Origin: Croceibacter atlanticus HTCC2559
Lineage (GTDB): Bacteria > Bacteroidota > Bacteroidia > Flavobacteriales > Flavobacteriaceae
Length of the DNA: 64,000 nt
Assembly (NCBI RefSeq): GCF_000196315.1
Contig: NC_014230.1
Span: 2,004,001 to 2,068,000 of the forward strand
Direction: 5' to 3'
Shown piece by piece: positions 43,876 through 52,553 of the stretch. The first letter of the stretch is position 1. Every line of letters begins with the position of its first letter. The position numbers and the translations under genes were made by a program. The notes under the pieces are model-generated. The model made no database searches, was not told where the DNA came from, and saw nothing but the letters and a program-made list of their open reading frames with translations.

Positions 43876-44855
43876 TAGTTTAATAAAGGTGTTATAAACC
43901 TTTCAAAATCTTCTATATGAGGTAAGTGGCCTAAATCTTCCAACTCTACCAAAGTAGCATTTGGTATTTTATCTCGAGTCTCTTTACCTAGTTGGTCGTA
44001 TAATCCCATTGTTGCTCTTACGTCTTCAGACACTAATGGTTTTCCTAACGCAGTACGATCTCTTGTGCCTATGATTAATAAAGTAGGACTTTCAATTTGT
44101 TTAAATTCATATACTACTGGTTGTGTAAAAATCATATCATAGGTAAGTGCAGCATTCCAAGATATTCTTTCATAATCTTCACTTAATGTCCAACCTGCTA
44201 AAAGGTTTACCCAAGCATCATACTCAGGTTTCCAAGTGTTGTCGTAATAATTTTTTTTCTGGTATGCTTTAATTGATTCATAATCCTTCTTTAACTCATT
44301 TGCATACCACCATTCTATAGGTTTATAAGGCACTTTAAGCTTCCAGTCCTCTAAACCAATAGGGTTAAGCAATACCAATTGTTGTGTAGTTTCAGGATAC
44401 ATTAAAGCAAAACGAGTAGCCAGCATTCCTCCCATAGAGTGTCCTAAAACTACAGTTTTGTTAATGTTTAAAGTATCTAACAAGTTCTTGGTGTTTAAAG
44501 CCAATTGCTGAAATGTATAATGAAAATGTTCAGGTTTTGTAGACTTTCCAAACCCTATTTGGTCTGGTACAATAACACGATATCCCTTTTTTGCTAAAGC
44601 ATTAATAGTTGTTTCCCAATATGCTCCATTAAAATTTTTACCGTGCAAGAGCATAACATTTTTACCATTATAGTTATCGGGCTTAACATCCATATAGGCA
44701 AAAGAAAGGTTTTGGTTTTGAGCTTGAATAGTAAGGGTAGAAACCTCGTAAGGATATGAATAGTTACTCAAATTAATATCTAAGGCTTTAATGGAGTCCT
44801 GTTGTGCAGTAAGTACTGTAGAAAATAATAAAAGCGTGTATATAAGATATTTCAT
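43860..44855 (-). CDS. Secreted alpha/beta hydrolase
   Basis: A 331-residue serine hydrolase with a signal peptide (MKYLIYTLLLFSTVLTA-Q) if started at the ATG at 44853-44855; the frame is open nine codons further to a TTG. The nucleophile elbow is VLGHSMGGM, the acid is probably in GTRDRTALGK, and the catalytic histidine is in LEDLGHLPHIE. The oxyanion segment LLHGKNFNGAYW is unusual for having Lys-Asn after His-Gly. It would act in the periplasm on an ester or related bond; substrate unknown. Confidence 0.87.
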   Translation of the reverse strand: MKYLIYTLLLFSTVLTAQQDSIKALDINLSNYSYPYEVSTLTIQAQNQNLSFAYMDVKPDNYNGKNVMLLHGKNFNGAYWETTINALAKKGYRVIVPDQIGFGKSTKPEHFHYTFQQLALNTKNLLDTLNINKTVVLGHSMGGMLATRFALMYPETTQQLVLLNPIGLEDWKLKVPYKPIEWWYANELKKDYESIKAYQKKNYYDNTWKPEYDAWVNLLAGWTLSEDYERISWNAALTYDMIFTQPVVYEFKQIESPTLLIIGTRDRTALGKPLVSEDVRATMGLYDQLGKETRDKIPNATLVELEDLGHLPHIEDFERFITPLLNYLERQ

Positions 44856-44978
44856 AATTACAGATTTCACTACAAGATACAATCAATTAAAAACTGCTAA
44901 AATAATGTAGTGTTAAATGGATATTAAAACTTTAGTTCTATTCTAATTAGAACTTAGTATTAGACCGCTTATAATCTG

Positions 44979-44986
44979 TACCTTTG
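44979..44986 (+). promoter_or_regulatory. Candidate -7 element (TACCTTTG) for the DEAD-box helicase gene
   Basis: Exact TAnnTTTG, 23 bases before the TTG start at 45009, fitting a short leader. Confidence 0.5.
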
Positions 44987-45008
44987 CACTTCATTAAAGA
45001 TATATATT

Positions 45009-46127
45009 TTGAAGACATTTTCAGACTTAGGCATTTCTCCTAAACTCGTTAAAGGACTTACTGAACTTGGGATTATAAATCCAACCGAAATACAAGAACA
45101 GGCTATTCCAGTACTATTGGAAAAGCCTACAGATTTTGTAGGCCAAGCACAAACAGGTACAGGTAAAACTGCAGCTTATGGTTTACCAATGTTAGAGCTT
45201 ATTAATGCTTCTAAAAATCATGTACAGGCTTTAGTACTTTGTCCTACAAGAGAGTTAGCTATGCAAGTTTCTAAGCAACTATTTAAGTTTACAAAATACT
45301 CAGATAAAATATTCTCTGAAACAGTTTATGGTGGTGCTCAAATAGATAAACAAATTAAAGCCTTACAAAGGCCAACACATATTATCGTGGCAACGCCAGG
45401 CCGTTTGGTAGATTTAATGAAGAAAAAAGTAGTAGACCTTACTAACGTAAAAACTGTGGTTTTAGATGAAGCAGATGAAATGTTGAGTATGGGTTTTAAA
45501 AAAGATTTGGATACCATTTTAAGTGCTTTACCAGCTACAAAAAACAGATGGTTATTTTCTGCAACATTACCAGAAGGCATCAGGCAGATTATAAACTCTC
45601 ATTTATCTAGTAATGCCATCAAAATTAAGGTTAGCGGAAAAAATGTAGTAAATAAGAAAATTGAGCATAAGTATATTCTTGTTGAAGATGCAGATAAGCT
45701 AACCACATTATTACAATATTTAAAATTTAAAGGTAAAGAACGTGGTATCGTTTTTTGTAAAACTAAAAACACTACCAAGACTTTAGCAAAACAATTAATA
45801 GCTAAGAACATCTCTGCAGATGCTATTCATGGTGATTTGCTTCAAAAGGAAAGAGATAAAGTTATGCGTGCTTTTAAAAATGAAAGCTTACGTATTTTAG
45901 TAGCAACAGATTTAACTGCAAGAGGTATAGATGTAGAAGATTTAGCCTTTGTTGTTCACTATGAATTGCCTAGCCAAGATGAATTTTATACTCACAGAAG
46001 TGGTCGTACAGCTCGTGCTGGTAAAGAAGGAATGTCTTTAGCTATAGTAAACTCAAAAGAATTAAAGCAGCTTAGATTTTTTGAAAAGACTTTAGGTATT
46101 AGTTTTTCACAGATACGACAGAAGTAA
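45009..46127 (+). CDS. DEAD-box ATP-dependent RNA helicase
   Basis: A 372-residue RNA helicase core. Motifs in order: AQTGTGKT (I), PTRELA (Ia), DEAD in VLDEADEM (II), SAT (III), the second RecA domain with IVFCKTKN (IV), ATDLTARGID (V) and HRSGRTARAG (VI). It ends just after motif VI with no C-terminal extension, so it is a minimal form, shorter than RhlE or DeaD. The start is TTG (KTFSDLGIS follows, the usual first strand of Q-motif helicases). It ends 6 bases from the convergent YkgJ gene with no visible terminator. Confidence 0.93.
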   Translation: MKTFSDLGISPKLVKGLTELGIINPTEIQEQAIPVLLEKPTDFVGQAQTGTGKTAAYGLPMLELINASKNHVQALVLCPTRELAMQVSKQLFKFTKYSDKIFSETVYGGAQIDKQIKALQRPTHIIVATPGRLVDLMKKKVVDLTNVKTVVLDEADEMLSMGFKKDLDTILSALPATKNRWLFSATLPEGIRQIINSHLSSNAIKIKVSGKNVVNKKIEHKYILVEDADKLTTLLQYLKFKGKERGIVFCKTKNTTKTLAKQLIAKNISADAIHGDLLQKERDKVMRAFKNESLRILVATDLTARGIDVEDLAFVVHYELPSQDEFYTHRSGRTARAGKEGMSLAIVNSKELKQLRFFEKTLGISFSQIRQK

Positions 46128-46133
46128 AATATA

Positions 46134-46625
46134 TTATTTAATTCTTTTTTTCATCTCTTCAACTATATTGTAAGCTGCAGGACAAATGCCTACATTCTTT
46201 ATAGTAAGATTAGATATTTGTTGAAACTTTTTTCGGTCTGTATGAGGAAACTCTGCACAAGCTTTTGGCCTTACATCGTAAATTAAACAATGGTTTTCTG
46301 CGTCTAAAAATGTACATGGTACAGATTGTAGCACGTAATCATTATCTTCATCTATTCTTAAATACTGGTCAATAAATTGCTGCGGTTTCTGCTTAAATTT
46401 TTTAGAAATGCGTTCAATATCTTTATTTGTAAATAGGGGACCAGTTGTCTTACAGCAATTTGCACAATCTAAACAGTCTGTTCTTGAAAACTCTTCTTCG
46501 TGTAACTCTACCATTAAACTATCCAAGTGCTTAGGCGTTTTTTTCTTAAGCTTAGAAAAGAATTTCTTATTTTCTTGTTGCTTATCTTTGGCCAAATTTG
46601 GAAGCTGGTCTATAAAATCTTTCAT
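46134..46625 (-). CDS. YkgJ-family cysteine-cluster protein
   Basis: A 163-residue cytosolic protein with the CxxCxxCC motif (DCLDCANCC near residues 55-63) and three further cysteines in CTFLDAENHCLIYDVRPKAC, the pattern of the UPF0153/YkgJ family, which is thought to bind zinc or an iron-sulfur cluster. A last cysteine is in VGICPAAY. Its function is unknown. The -7 promoter element lies directly against the start codon, so its mRNA is probably leaderless or nearly so. Confidence 0.88.
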   Translation of the reverse strand: MKDFIDQLPNLAKDKQQENKKFFSKLKKKTPKHLDSLMVELHEEEFSRTDCLDCANCCKTTGPLFTNKDIERISKKFKQKPQQFIDQYLRIDEDNDYVLQSVPCTFLDAENHCLIYDVRPKACAEFPHTDRKKFQQISNLTIKNVGICPAAYNIVEEMKKRIK

Positions 46626-46629
46626 CCTG

Positions 46630-46637
46630 CAAAGGTA
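46630..46637 (-). promoter_or_regulatory. Candidate -7 element (TACCTTTG) abutting the YkgJ start
   Basis: Exact TAnnTTTG on the minus strand. Only four bases separate its last G from the ATG, which predicts a leaderless transcript. Confidence 0.5.
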
Positions 46638-46685
46638 CTTGTATTTTTAAATTAGTTCAGCTTATAATAAATTAAACCATCTCTT

Positions 46686-47369
46686 ATGAAAGATGTTTTT
46701 GGTAAGGCAATTACAGATTATTTTAATGGTATAAACGATGCAGATATCTCTGTACACTCTAAAGATTTTGAAGATGACACAATTCCTGTTCATTATCTTT
46801 TTAGAGATTTTAGTGAGATGCCAAAGATTGAACAACTTGCATTACAAAATACTAAAGGCTCTGTATTAGATGTTGGTTGTGGTGCTGGCAGTCATGCTTT
46901 ATACCTACAAGAGCAAGGTCATGATGTTTTAGCAATTGATACCTCAGAAGGTGCAATAACCACTTGTAAAAGGCGTGGTGTTGTTCAAGCTCGTCAACTC
47001 CCATTTTTAGAAGTAGAAGGTACTTTTGATACCATTATTCTATTAATGAATGGTACAGGAATTATTGGGTCGTTACAAGAGATACCTGCGTTTTTTGATA
47101 AATTAAAATCTCTCCTTTCCAAAAACGGACAAGTTTTGATAGACTCTTCAGACTTGATTTACCTGTTTGATGAAGATGATTTAGTACAAGGTTATTACGG
47201 TCAAATGGAATATAAATTGTCCTATAAATCTATAGAGACAGACTGGTTTAATTGGCTGTTTTTAGATAAAGATAATTTAAATGAGGAAGCTAAATTACAC
47301 GGTTTTAATTGCGATATAATTTATGAAGGTGAGCATTATGACTATTTAGCAAAGCTTACTGTCCAGTAG
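46686..47369 (+). CDS. Class I SAM-dependent methyltransferase
   Basis: A 227-residue Rossmann methyltransferase. The SAM-binding motif I is VLDVGCGAGSHALYL near 60-74, the acidic residue of motif II is in VLAIDTSEGA, and FDTIILLMNGTG matches motif IV. The methyl acceptor (protein, small molecule or RNA) cannot be predicted. Its last 14 bases overlap the end of the convergent DUF2059 gene. Confidence 0.87.
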   Translation: MKDVFGKAITDYFNGINDADISVHSKDFEDDTIPVHYLFRDFSEMPKIEQLALQNTKGSVLDVGCGAGSHALYLQEQGHDVLAIDTSEGAITTCKRRGVVQARQLPFLEVEGTFDTIILLMNGTGIIGSLQEIPAFFDKLKSLLSKNGQVLIDSSDLIYLFDEDDLVQGYYGQMEYKLSYKSIETDWFNWLFLDKDNLNEEAKLHGFNCDIIYEGEHYDYLAKLTVQ

Positions 47370-47898
47370 TATAGCCCATTTGTTGTAAATCTTCTGTTAC
47401 CATTCTATATAAATCTCTGCTCCAAATTTCAGAAACCTCTGCTACGCGTTGTTCTAGGCTAGTCTTATTTTCTAAAAGTTTAGCTCCAGCATCTGATGCA
47501 TAAAAATCTCCAGCTACACTTTTTTGAGCTTTTGTAAGTTTTGTAGGATCTATCATCATTTGTTTGCCAGCCTCTGTATTGTAAAATGCTAACATACGTT
47601 TAATATTATCGTGGGAAAACGTAGTTCTATAAGGTGTAACAAGTAATAGCTTAATACTTTTAAGGGCTTTGGTTTTATATTTAGTTTCTAATTGTCTCCA
47701 GACATCATTAGATATATTGTTTCCTGCATATTGTTTTGAAAGCATTACAAATAATTGCTCTACTGCTTGTGCATATTGCGTCTCAGTTCCATTCACTTCT
47801 AAATAACTTACAATATCTTCATTATAAGAATTGCTTTGCCCGTAGGTAATTGTATTAAACGTTAAAATAATTGTAATTGCTATACCAAATAATCTCAT
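47356..47898 (-). CDS. Secreted DUF2059-domain protein
   Basis: A 180-residue protein with a signal peptide ending TYG-Q. The middle (about 90-150) has the DUF2059 pattern: a helical region with LLVTPYRTTFSHDNIKRMLAFYNTEAGKQM, where FYNTEAGK is the most conserved part. It is periplasmic; function unknown. It converges on the methyltransferase gene with 14 bases of overlap and is divergent from the lipoprotein gene at 47952. Confidence 0.82.
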   Translation of the reverse strand: MRLFGIAITIILTFNTITYGQSNSYNEDIVSYLEVNGTETQYAQAVEQLFVMLSKQYAGNNISNDVWRQLETKYKTKALKSIKLLLVTPYRTTFSHDNIKRMLAFYNTEAGKQMMIDPTKLTKAQKSVAGDFYASDAGAKLLENKTSLEQRVAEVSEIWSRDLYRMVTEDLQQMGYTTGQ

Positions 47899-47914
47899 AG
47901 GGTCGTTATTATTG

Positions 47915-47922
47915 TAATTTTG
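47915..47922 (+). promoter_or_regulatory. Candidate -7 element (TAATTTTG) for the metzincin-like lipoprotein
   Basis: Exact TAnnTTTG, 29 bases before the ATG at 47952. Confidence 0.45.
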
Positions 47923-47951
47923 ATACGCTAATATAAATTTAAAAAAGAGTT

Positions 47952-48722
47952 ATGAGATTAAATACAATTATTATTTACCTATTTGTAGGAGTTTTCTTAA
48001 TGAGTTGTAGTAGTGATTCAGATAATGATAATGGAAATGTAGATCCTAATAACCCAAAAGCTGGCAACCAATTACCTTTAGGGAGTTCTGCAAATGATTT
48101 GCTTAGTGATCAAAACTTCTCGAATTTAGCAATTGAAATTGCAGTAGATGATAATGTAAGTGTAAGTAATTCTGCTTTAATAGATTTAGAAGAATTTTTA
48201 GAGGCACGAACGTTTAAGACTAATATTACAATTACACAGCGTACTATTGAGTCTCCAGAGATGTCTCCATATTCTAACTCTGAAATTGTGAGTATAGAAG
48301 ATAATAACAGAACATTATATAATACAGAAGATACAATAGCAGTATTTATTCTTTATTTAAGTGGACAAAGTGAAAATGATGAAGGTAACAGTGTTACATT
48401 GGGAACTGCATATAGAAATACATCTTTAGTTTTATATAAAGAAACTATAGATAATGCAGGGCAACCTTTAAATACACCTTCTGTTTCAGAAATTGAGTCT
48501 GCTACTTTACAACACGAGTTTGCTCATTTATTTGGTTTGGTAGATATAGGAACTGAAGCACAAACTCCACACGTAGATCCAGATTCTCAAGGTCACTGTA
48601 ATGTAGAAGATTGCCTTATGATAGCTTCTATTGAGTTTGCATCTGGTATGATAGGTATGAATAGTGTACCTTCTCTAGATCCTCAATGTATAAATGATTT
48701 ACAAGCTAACGGCGGAAGATAG
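47952..48722 (+). CDS. Lipoprotein zinc metalloprotease, metzincin-like
   Basis: A 256-residue lipoprotein with lipobox FLMSC and an Asp/Asn-rich linker. The active-site helix is HEFAHLFGLVD near 194-204, that is HExxHxxGxxD, in which the third zinc ligand would be aspartate as in snapalysin instead of the usual metzincin histidine. A later CLMIAS segment could form the Met-turn, and nearby cysteines (CNVEDC and C in DPQC) may form a disulfide. It is probably exposed on the outer membrane; substrate unknown. It is transcribed alone with a strong terminator. Confidence 0.78.
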   Translation: MRLNTIIIYLFVGVFLMSCSSDSDNDNGNVDPNNPKAGNQLPLGSSANDLLSDQNFSNLAIEIAVDDNVSVSNSALIDLEEFLEARTFKTNITITQRTIESPEMSPYSNSEIVSIEDNNRTLYNTEDTIAVFILYLSGQSENDEGNSVTLGTAYRNTSLVLYKETIDNAGQPLNTPSVSEIESATLQHEFAHLFGLVDIGTEAQTPHVDPDSQGHCNVEDCLMIASIEFASGMIGMNSVPSLDPQCINDLQANGGR

Positions 48723-48738
48723 TCTTAGGAAACATCAT

Positions 48739-48770
48739 AAAAAAAGCTCGCAATTTGCGAGCTTTTTTTT
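48739..48770. terminator. Bidirectional hairpin terminator
   Basis: AAAAAAGCTCGCAA pairs with TTGCGAGCTTTTTT across a one-base centre, with long A and T runs on the two sides. It separates the metalloprotease gene from the convergent amidohydrolase. Confidence 0.85.
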
Positions 48771-50392
48771 TAGTTAACCTGTTCACCGTTCACGTAGGTT
48801 TCAAGGACTTTAATAGTAGGTATATTAGAAGCTTCAACTTCCATTATATTTTCATTTAAAACAATAAAATCTGCAAATTTACCAGCTTCTAAACTACCTT
48901 TTTCATCTTCTTCAAAGTTTGAGAATGCTGCCCAAATTGTCATCCCTTTTAAAGTCTCTTCTCTAGTTAAGGCTTCTTTCATATTAAATCCGCCATCAGG
49001 AAATCCAGAAGTATCTTGTCTTGCAACTGCAGCATAAAATGTTAAGAATGGGCTAACTTGCTCTACAGGAAAATCTGTCCCTAACGCTACTATGCCAGCT
49101 TGGTCAAGTAACGTATTATAAGCATAAGCACCTTTTATTCTTTCTTCACCCACACGATCTTCGGCCCAATACATATCACTAGTAGCGTGAGTTGGCTGTA
49201 CACTCGGAATTATATTTGTAGAGAAATAATCAAAATCTTGATCTGTTATAATTTGTGCATGCTCAACTCGCCATCTTCTATTTTCTTCTTTAGAAAGTAA
49301 TTTGTCATACGTACGTAACACCACAATATTAGCAGAATCTCCAATTGCGTGAGTATTCATTTGATACTCTGAAGCTGCAATACGTTCTGCAAGGGTTTTA
49401 AAGTCTTCTGGACCAATAACCATTGCTCCAAAATGATTGTCCTTATCTGAATATGGTTGCTTAAGTGCAGCACCTCTAGAACCTAAAGCACCATCGGCAT
49501 ATACTTTTACAGACCTAATATTAAGTCGGTCTGTTTTTATAATTCCTTTGTTTAAGTAGTAGTCTAAATTTTCTTCGGTATTACTAATCATACCATATAT
49601 ACGCATTTTTAAATCGCCTGCTTGTTGTAAGCTATCAATAAGGTGATATTCGTCTTTACTTAATCCAGCATCATCTACAGTAGTAAGGCCATAGCTAAAA
49701 CAAATATCTTGAGCTTCCATTAAAGCCGCTATTTGTTGCTCTCTTCCTGGCTTAGGCACAACATCTCTAACAAGAGACATAGGATTGTCTATTAAAATAC
49801 CGGTAAGCTTACCATCTTTTAATTCTACTTCGCCACCTTCAACTTTTGTAGTGTTTGTAATACCGGCCAGCTCTAAAGCTTTCTGATTAGCAATAAGCGC
49901 GTGACCATCTATTCTTGTTAAAGCTACTGGTGTATCTGGGAATAAAACATCTAACGTATCCTTATTTGGAAACTCTTTAACATCCCAGTCGTTTTGATCC
50001 CAACCTCGTCCTGTAATAAAAGGAACATTTTTTTCTTTTTGAAATGCTGTTACACGCTCAACAACATCACTAAAACTTTTAGTTCCCACCAAATCTACAC
50101 GTTGTTGTTGTATACCTAAGTTGTAAAAGTGGCAATGTGCATCAATAAAACCAGGTAATATGGTTTGGCCATTAATATCGTTTTGAACATCAGATGTATA
50201 GGAGTTCGTTATGTCTTCAGAAGTTCCTACAGCAACTAACTTACCGTCTTTAATAGCCATTGCTTCGGCTTTGCTAAAGTTATCATCTACAGTGTAAATG
50301 TTTGCATTGTAGACAATTAAATCAACAGGTGTTTTGGTGTTGCAACTTTGAAGAAGTGCTAGAAATAGCAGAGAAAATACAATTTGTTTCAT
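48770..50392 (-). CDS. Amidohydrolase lipoprotein (YtcJ-like)
   Basis: A 540-residue metal-dependent hydrolase if started at the ATG at 50390-50392, which gives a lipoprotein signal (LLFLALLQSC); an ATG 16 codons upstream would bury it. The first metal pair is in FIDAHCHFY, further ligands are H in NTHAIGD and WRVEHAQI, and the late aspartate is in LGTDFPVE, as in the YtcJ/ExeA-like group of the amidohydrolase superfamily. The substrate is probably an N-acyl or cyclic amide compound, unknown here. An exported amidohydrolase of this type is common in Bacteroidota. Confidence 0.88.
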   Translation of the reverse strand: MKQIVFSLLFLALLQSCNTKTPVDLIVYNANIYTVDDNFSKAEAMAIKDGKLVAVGTSEDITNSYTSDVQNDINGQTILPGFIDAHCHFYNLGIQQQRVDLVGTKSFSDVVERVTAFQKEKNVPFITGRGWDQNDWDVKEFPNKDTLDVLFPDTPVALTRIDGHALIANQKALELAGITNTTKVEGGEVELKDGKLTGILIDNPMSLVRDVVPKPGREQQIAALMEAQDICFSYGLTTVDDAGLSKDEYHLIDSLQQAGDLKMRIYGMISNTEENLDYYLNKGIIKTDRLNIRSVKVYADGALGSRGAALKQPYSDKDNHFGAMVIGPEDFKTLAERIAASEYQMNTHAIGDSANIVVLRTYDKLLSKEENRRWRVEHAQIITDQDFDYFSTNIIPSVQPTHATSDMYWAEDRVGEERIKGAYAYNTLLDQAGIVALGTDFPVEQVSPFLTFYAAVARQDTSGFPDGGFNMKEALTREETLKGMTIWAAFSNFEEDEKGSLEAGKFADFIVLNENIMEVEASNIPTIKVLETYVNGEQVN

Positions 50393-50475
50393 TATAATTG
50401 GTTTGTGAAAACTAAGATACTGAAAAATTGTGATTGACATAATTATCGTATTTTTCAGAATTAAGACTGTTACTA

Positions 50476-51453
50476 TTGAAAACCCTTAAGATTTCCCGTT
50501 ATTCAAGCAAATTTAAAGATCTATGGAATCGGTTTTGCCAAGATTCTAAGAATGCTACATTTCTTTTGCAACGTGATTTTATGGAATACCATAAGGATAG
50601 ATTTGAAGACTACTCTTTAATGGTTTTTGAGGATGAAGCTTTAGTAGCTGTATTGCCGGCTCATAAAACAGATTATGCACTTTATAGTCATAATGGCCTT
50701 ACTTATGGCGGATTGGTTTTGAGTCCTAAAGTAAAGCTGCCAAATGTTCTTGAAATTCTAAAGACTATACTTAAATATCTAGAGGATAATTCTATTGAAA
50801 CTTTAGAGCTTAAGCCGCTTCCTAAAATTTATGAATCTAAATTTACTGGAGACCTAGATTATGCCTTGTTCTTGGTGAACGCCAAATTAGAAAAGCGTGA
50901 AGCAGCTTCTGTTATTAATTTACAAAAGCCATTTAAAATTCAATCTAACAGAAAAGAAGGTGTAAAGAAAGCAAGGGCTCATCAACTTGAAATAAAAGAA
51001 GAAATAAATTTTAATAGATTTTGGGAGTCAATTTTAATACCAACATTACGTACACAATTTGATGTCAATCCTGTGCACTCATTGAATGAAATAACTACAC
51101 TGGCAAATAATTTTCCACAGCATATAAAACAATTTAATGTATATCACGATAATACAATAATTGCTGGAGCCACTATTTTTGAAACAGATGTGGTAGCTCA
51201 TACTCAGTACATTGCGAGTAATGAAGATAGGCAAGCTTTTGGCAGCTTAGATTTTCTATTTGATTATTTAATTAATGAAAGATATTCTGATAAGTCTTAC
51301 TTTAGTTTTGGAACTTCAAATGCAAATAATGGTAAGACCCTAAATAAAGGTTTAAATTATTGGAAAGAATGTTTTGGAGCGAGAACAGTAGTACATGATA
51401 CTTATAGCATTAATACTAAGAATCATAAACTTATAACACAGTCTTTATTATGA
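50476..51453 (+). CDS. GNAT/FemAB-like acyltransferase of the glycan cassette
   Basis: A 325-residue protein with two GNAT-like halves, similar to FemX/BioF2-type acetyltransferases: a first half with FLLQRDFMEYHKDRFED and a second with a GAT-type strand (IIAGATIFETD; GSLDFLFDYLI). The start is TTG (KTLKISRYSSKF follows); no ATG is available nearby. It overlaps the DegT aminotransferase gene by four bases (ATGA). By analogy with WecD it may acetylate the amino sugar made by the next enzyme, but this is inference. Confidence 0.78.
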   Translation: MKTLKISRYSSKFKDLWNRFCQDSKNATFLLQRDFMEYHKDRFEDYSLMVFEDEALVAVLPAHKTDYALYSHNGLTYGGLVLSPKVKLPNVLEILKTILKYLEDNSIETLELKPLPKIYESKFTGDLDYALFLVNAKLEKREAASVINLQKPFKIQSNRKEGVKKARAHQLEIKEEINFNRFWESILIPTLRTQFDVNPVHSLNEITTLANNFPQHIKQFNVYHDNTIIAGATIFETDVVAHTQYIASNEDRQAFGSLDFLFDYLINERYSDKSYFSFGTSNANNGKTLNKGLNYWKECFGARTVVHDTYSINTKNHKLITQSLL

Positions 51454-52553
51454 TTCCTTTTTTAAATCTACGTCAACTTAATTCTAAATACGATACTGCT
51501 TTTAAAAATGCATATCGTGATGTATTAGATTCTGGCTATTATATATTAGGTGAACAAGTTTCTCTTTTTGAATATAACTACGCAAGTTACTGCCAGGTAG
51601 AGCATTGTATTGGAACAGGAAATGGTCTAGATGCACTCACATTAATCTTAAAAGGCTATATGTCTTTAGGTAAATTAAGTAAAGGTGATGAAGTTATTGT
51701 AGCATCTAACACATACATAGCTACAATTTTAGCAGTTAAACTAGCTGGATTAACGCCCATTTTGGTAGAGCCAGATATTAACACGTTTAACCTTGATAGT
51801 CGTTTAATTAAAAATAGCCTAACCCCAAATACTAAGGTGGTTTTAATGACACATTTATATGGACAATTGTGTGATGTAAATGCAATAAGAAGTATATGTG
51901 ATAACCACCAATTAATATTAATTGATGATTGCGCACAATCTCATGGCGCGCGATTAAACAGCAAATTAATTAGTGGTAATTTATGTGATGCTTCTGCACA
52001 CAGTTTTTATCCAACAAAAAACTTAGGAGCTTTAGGAGATGCTGGAGCAGTAACCACAAACGATAACACATTAGCAGAACGCATAAAAAGTTTGAGAAAT
52101 TATGGGTTTAATGAACGCTACGTGGCAGATTATGAAGGCGTAAACTCAAGATTAGATGACGTGCAGGCTAGCACCTTAAATATAAAACTTAAATTCCTAG
52201 ATGAGGATAATGCCTCTAGGCAACATATTGCTAAAAGGTATGTTACTGAGATACAAAACGAGGCCATAATTTTACCATTATATGATAATTCTCAATGTCA
52301 CGTATTTCATCTGTTTGTTGTAAGGGTAGCTAATAGAACTGCATTTTCAACCTATTTAAAAAATAACGCGATAGGATATAATATACATTATCCTGTTGCT
52401 CCACATAAGCAGCAAGCATTACAAGAGTTAAGTAAATTGAGTTTTCCAATTTCAGAGAAAATACATGATGAAGTAATTAGTTTACCTTGCCATCCTATGT
52501 TAACTGATACAGAAGTGTCTACCATTATTAACGTTGTTAATGCTTATAAATGA
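51450..52553 (+). CDS. DegT/DnrJ/EryC1/StrS-type sugar aminotransferase
   Basis: A 367-residue PLP enzyme making amino sugars from nucleotide-linked keto sugars (FdtB/RffA-like). The sugar- and PLP-binding segments are ILGEQVSLFE, GTGNGLDALTL and IDDCAQSHGA, and the Schiff-base lysine is in SFYPTKNLGALGDAGA. The substrate is probably a dTDP-keto-6-deoxyhexose. It overlaps its neighbours by four bases on both sides, so acetyltransferase, aminotransferase and flippase are one translational unit. Confidence 0.92.
   Translation: MIPFLNLRQLNSKYDTAFKNAYRDVLDSGYYILGEQVSLFEYNYASYCQVEHCIGTGNGLDALTLILKGYMSLGKLSKGDEVIVASNTYIATILAVKLAGLTPILVEPDINTFNLDSRLIKNSLTPNTKVVLMTHLYGQLCDVNAIRSICDNHQLILIDDCAQSHGARLNSKLISGNLCDASAHSFYPTKNLGALGDAGAVTTNDNTLAERIKSLRNYGFNERYVADYEGVNSRLDDVQASTLNIKLKFLDEDNASRQHIAKRYVTEIQNEAIILPLYDNSQCHVFHLFVVRVANRTAFSTYLKNNAIGYNIHYPVAPHKQQALQELSKLSFPISEKIHDEVISLPCHPMLTDTEVSTIINVVNAYK

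Noticed and set aside
45009-46127. Possible truncation of the DEAD-box helicase
   Set aside because: All helicase motifs through HRSGRTARAG are present and short forms without a C-terminal tail are common.
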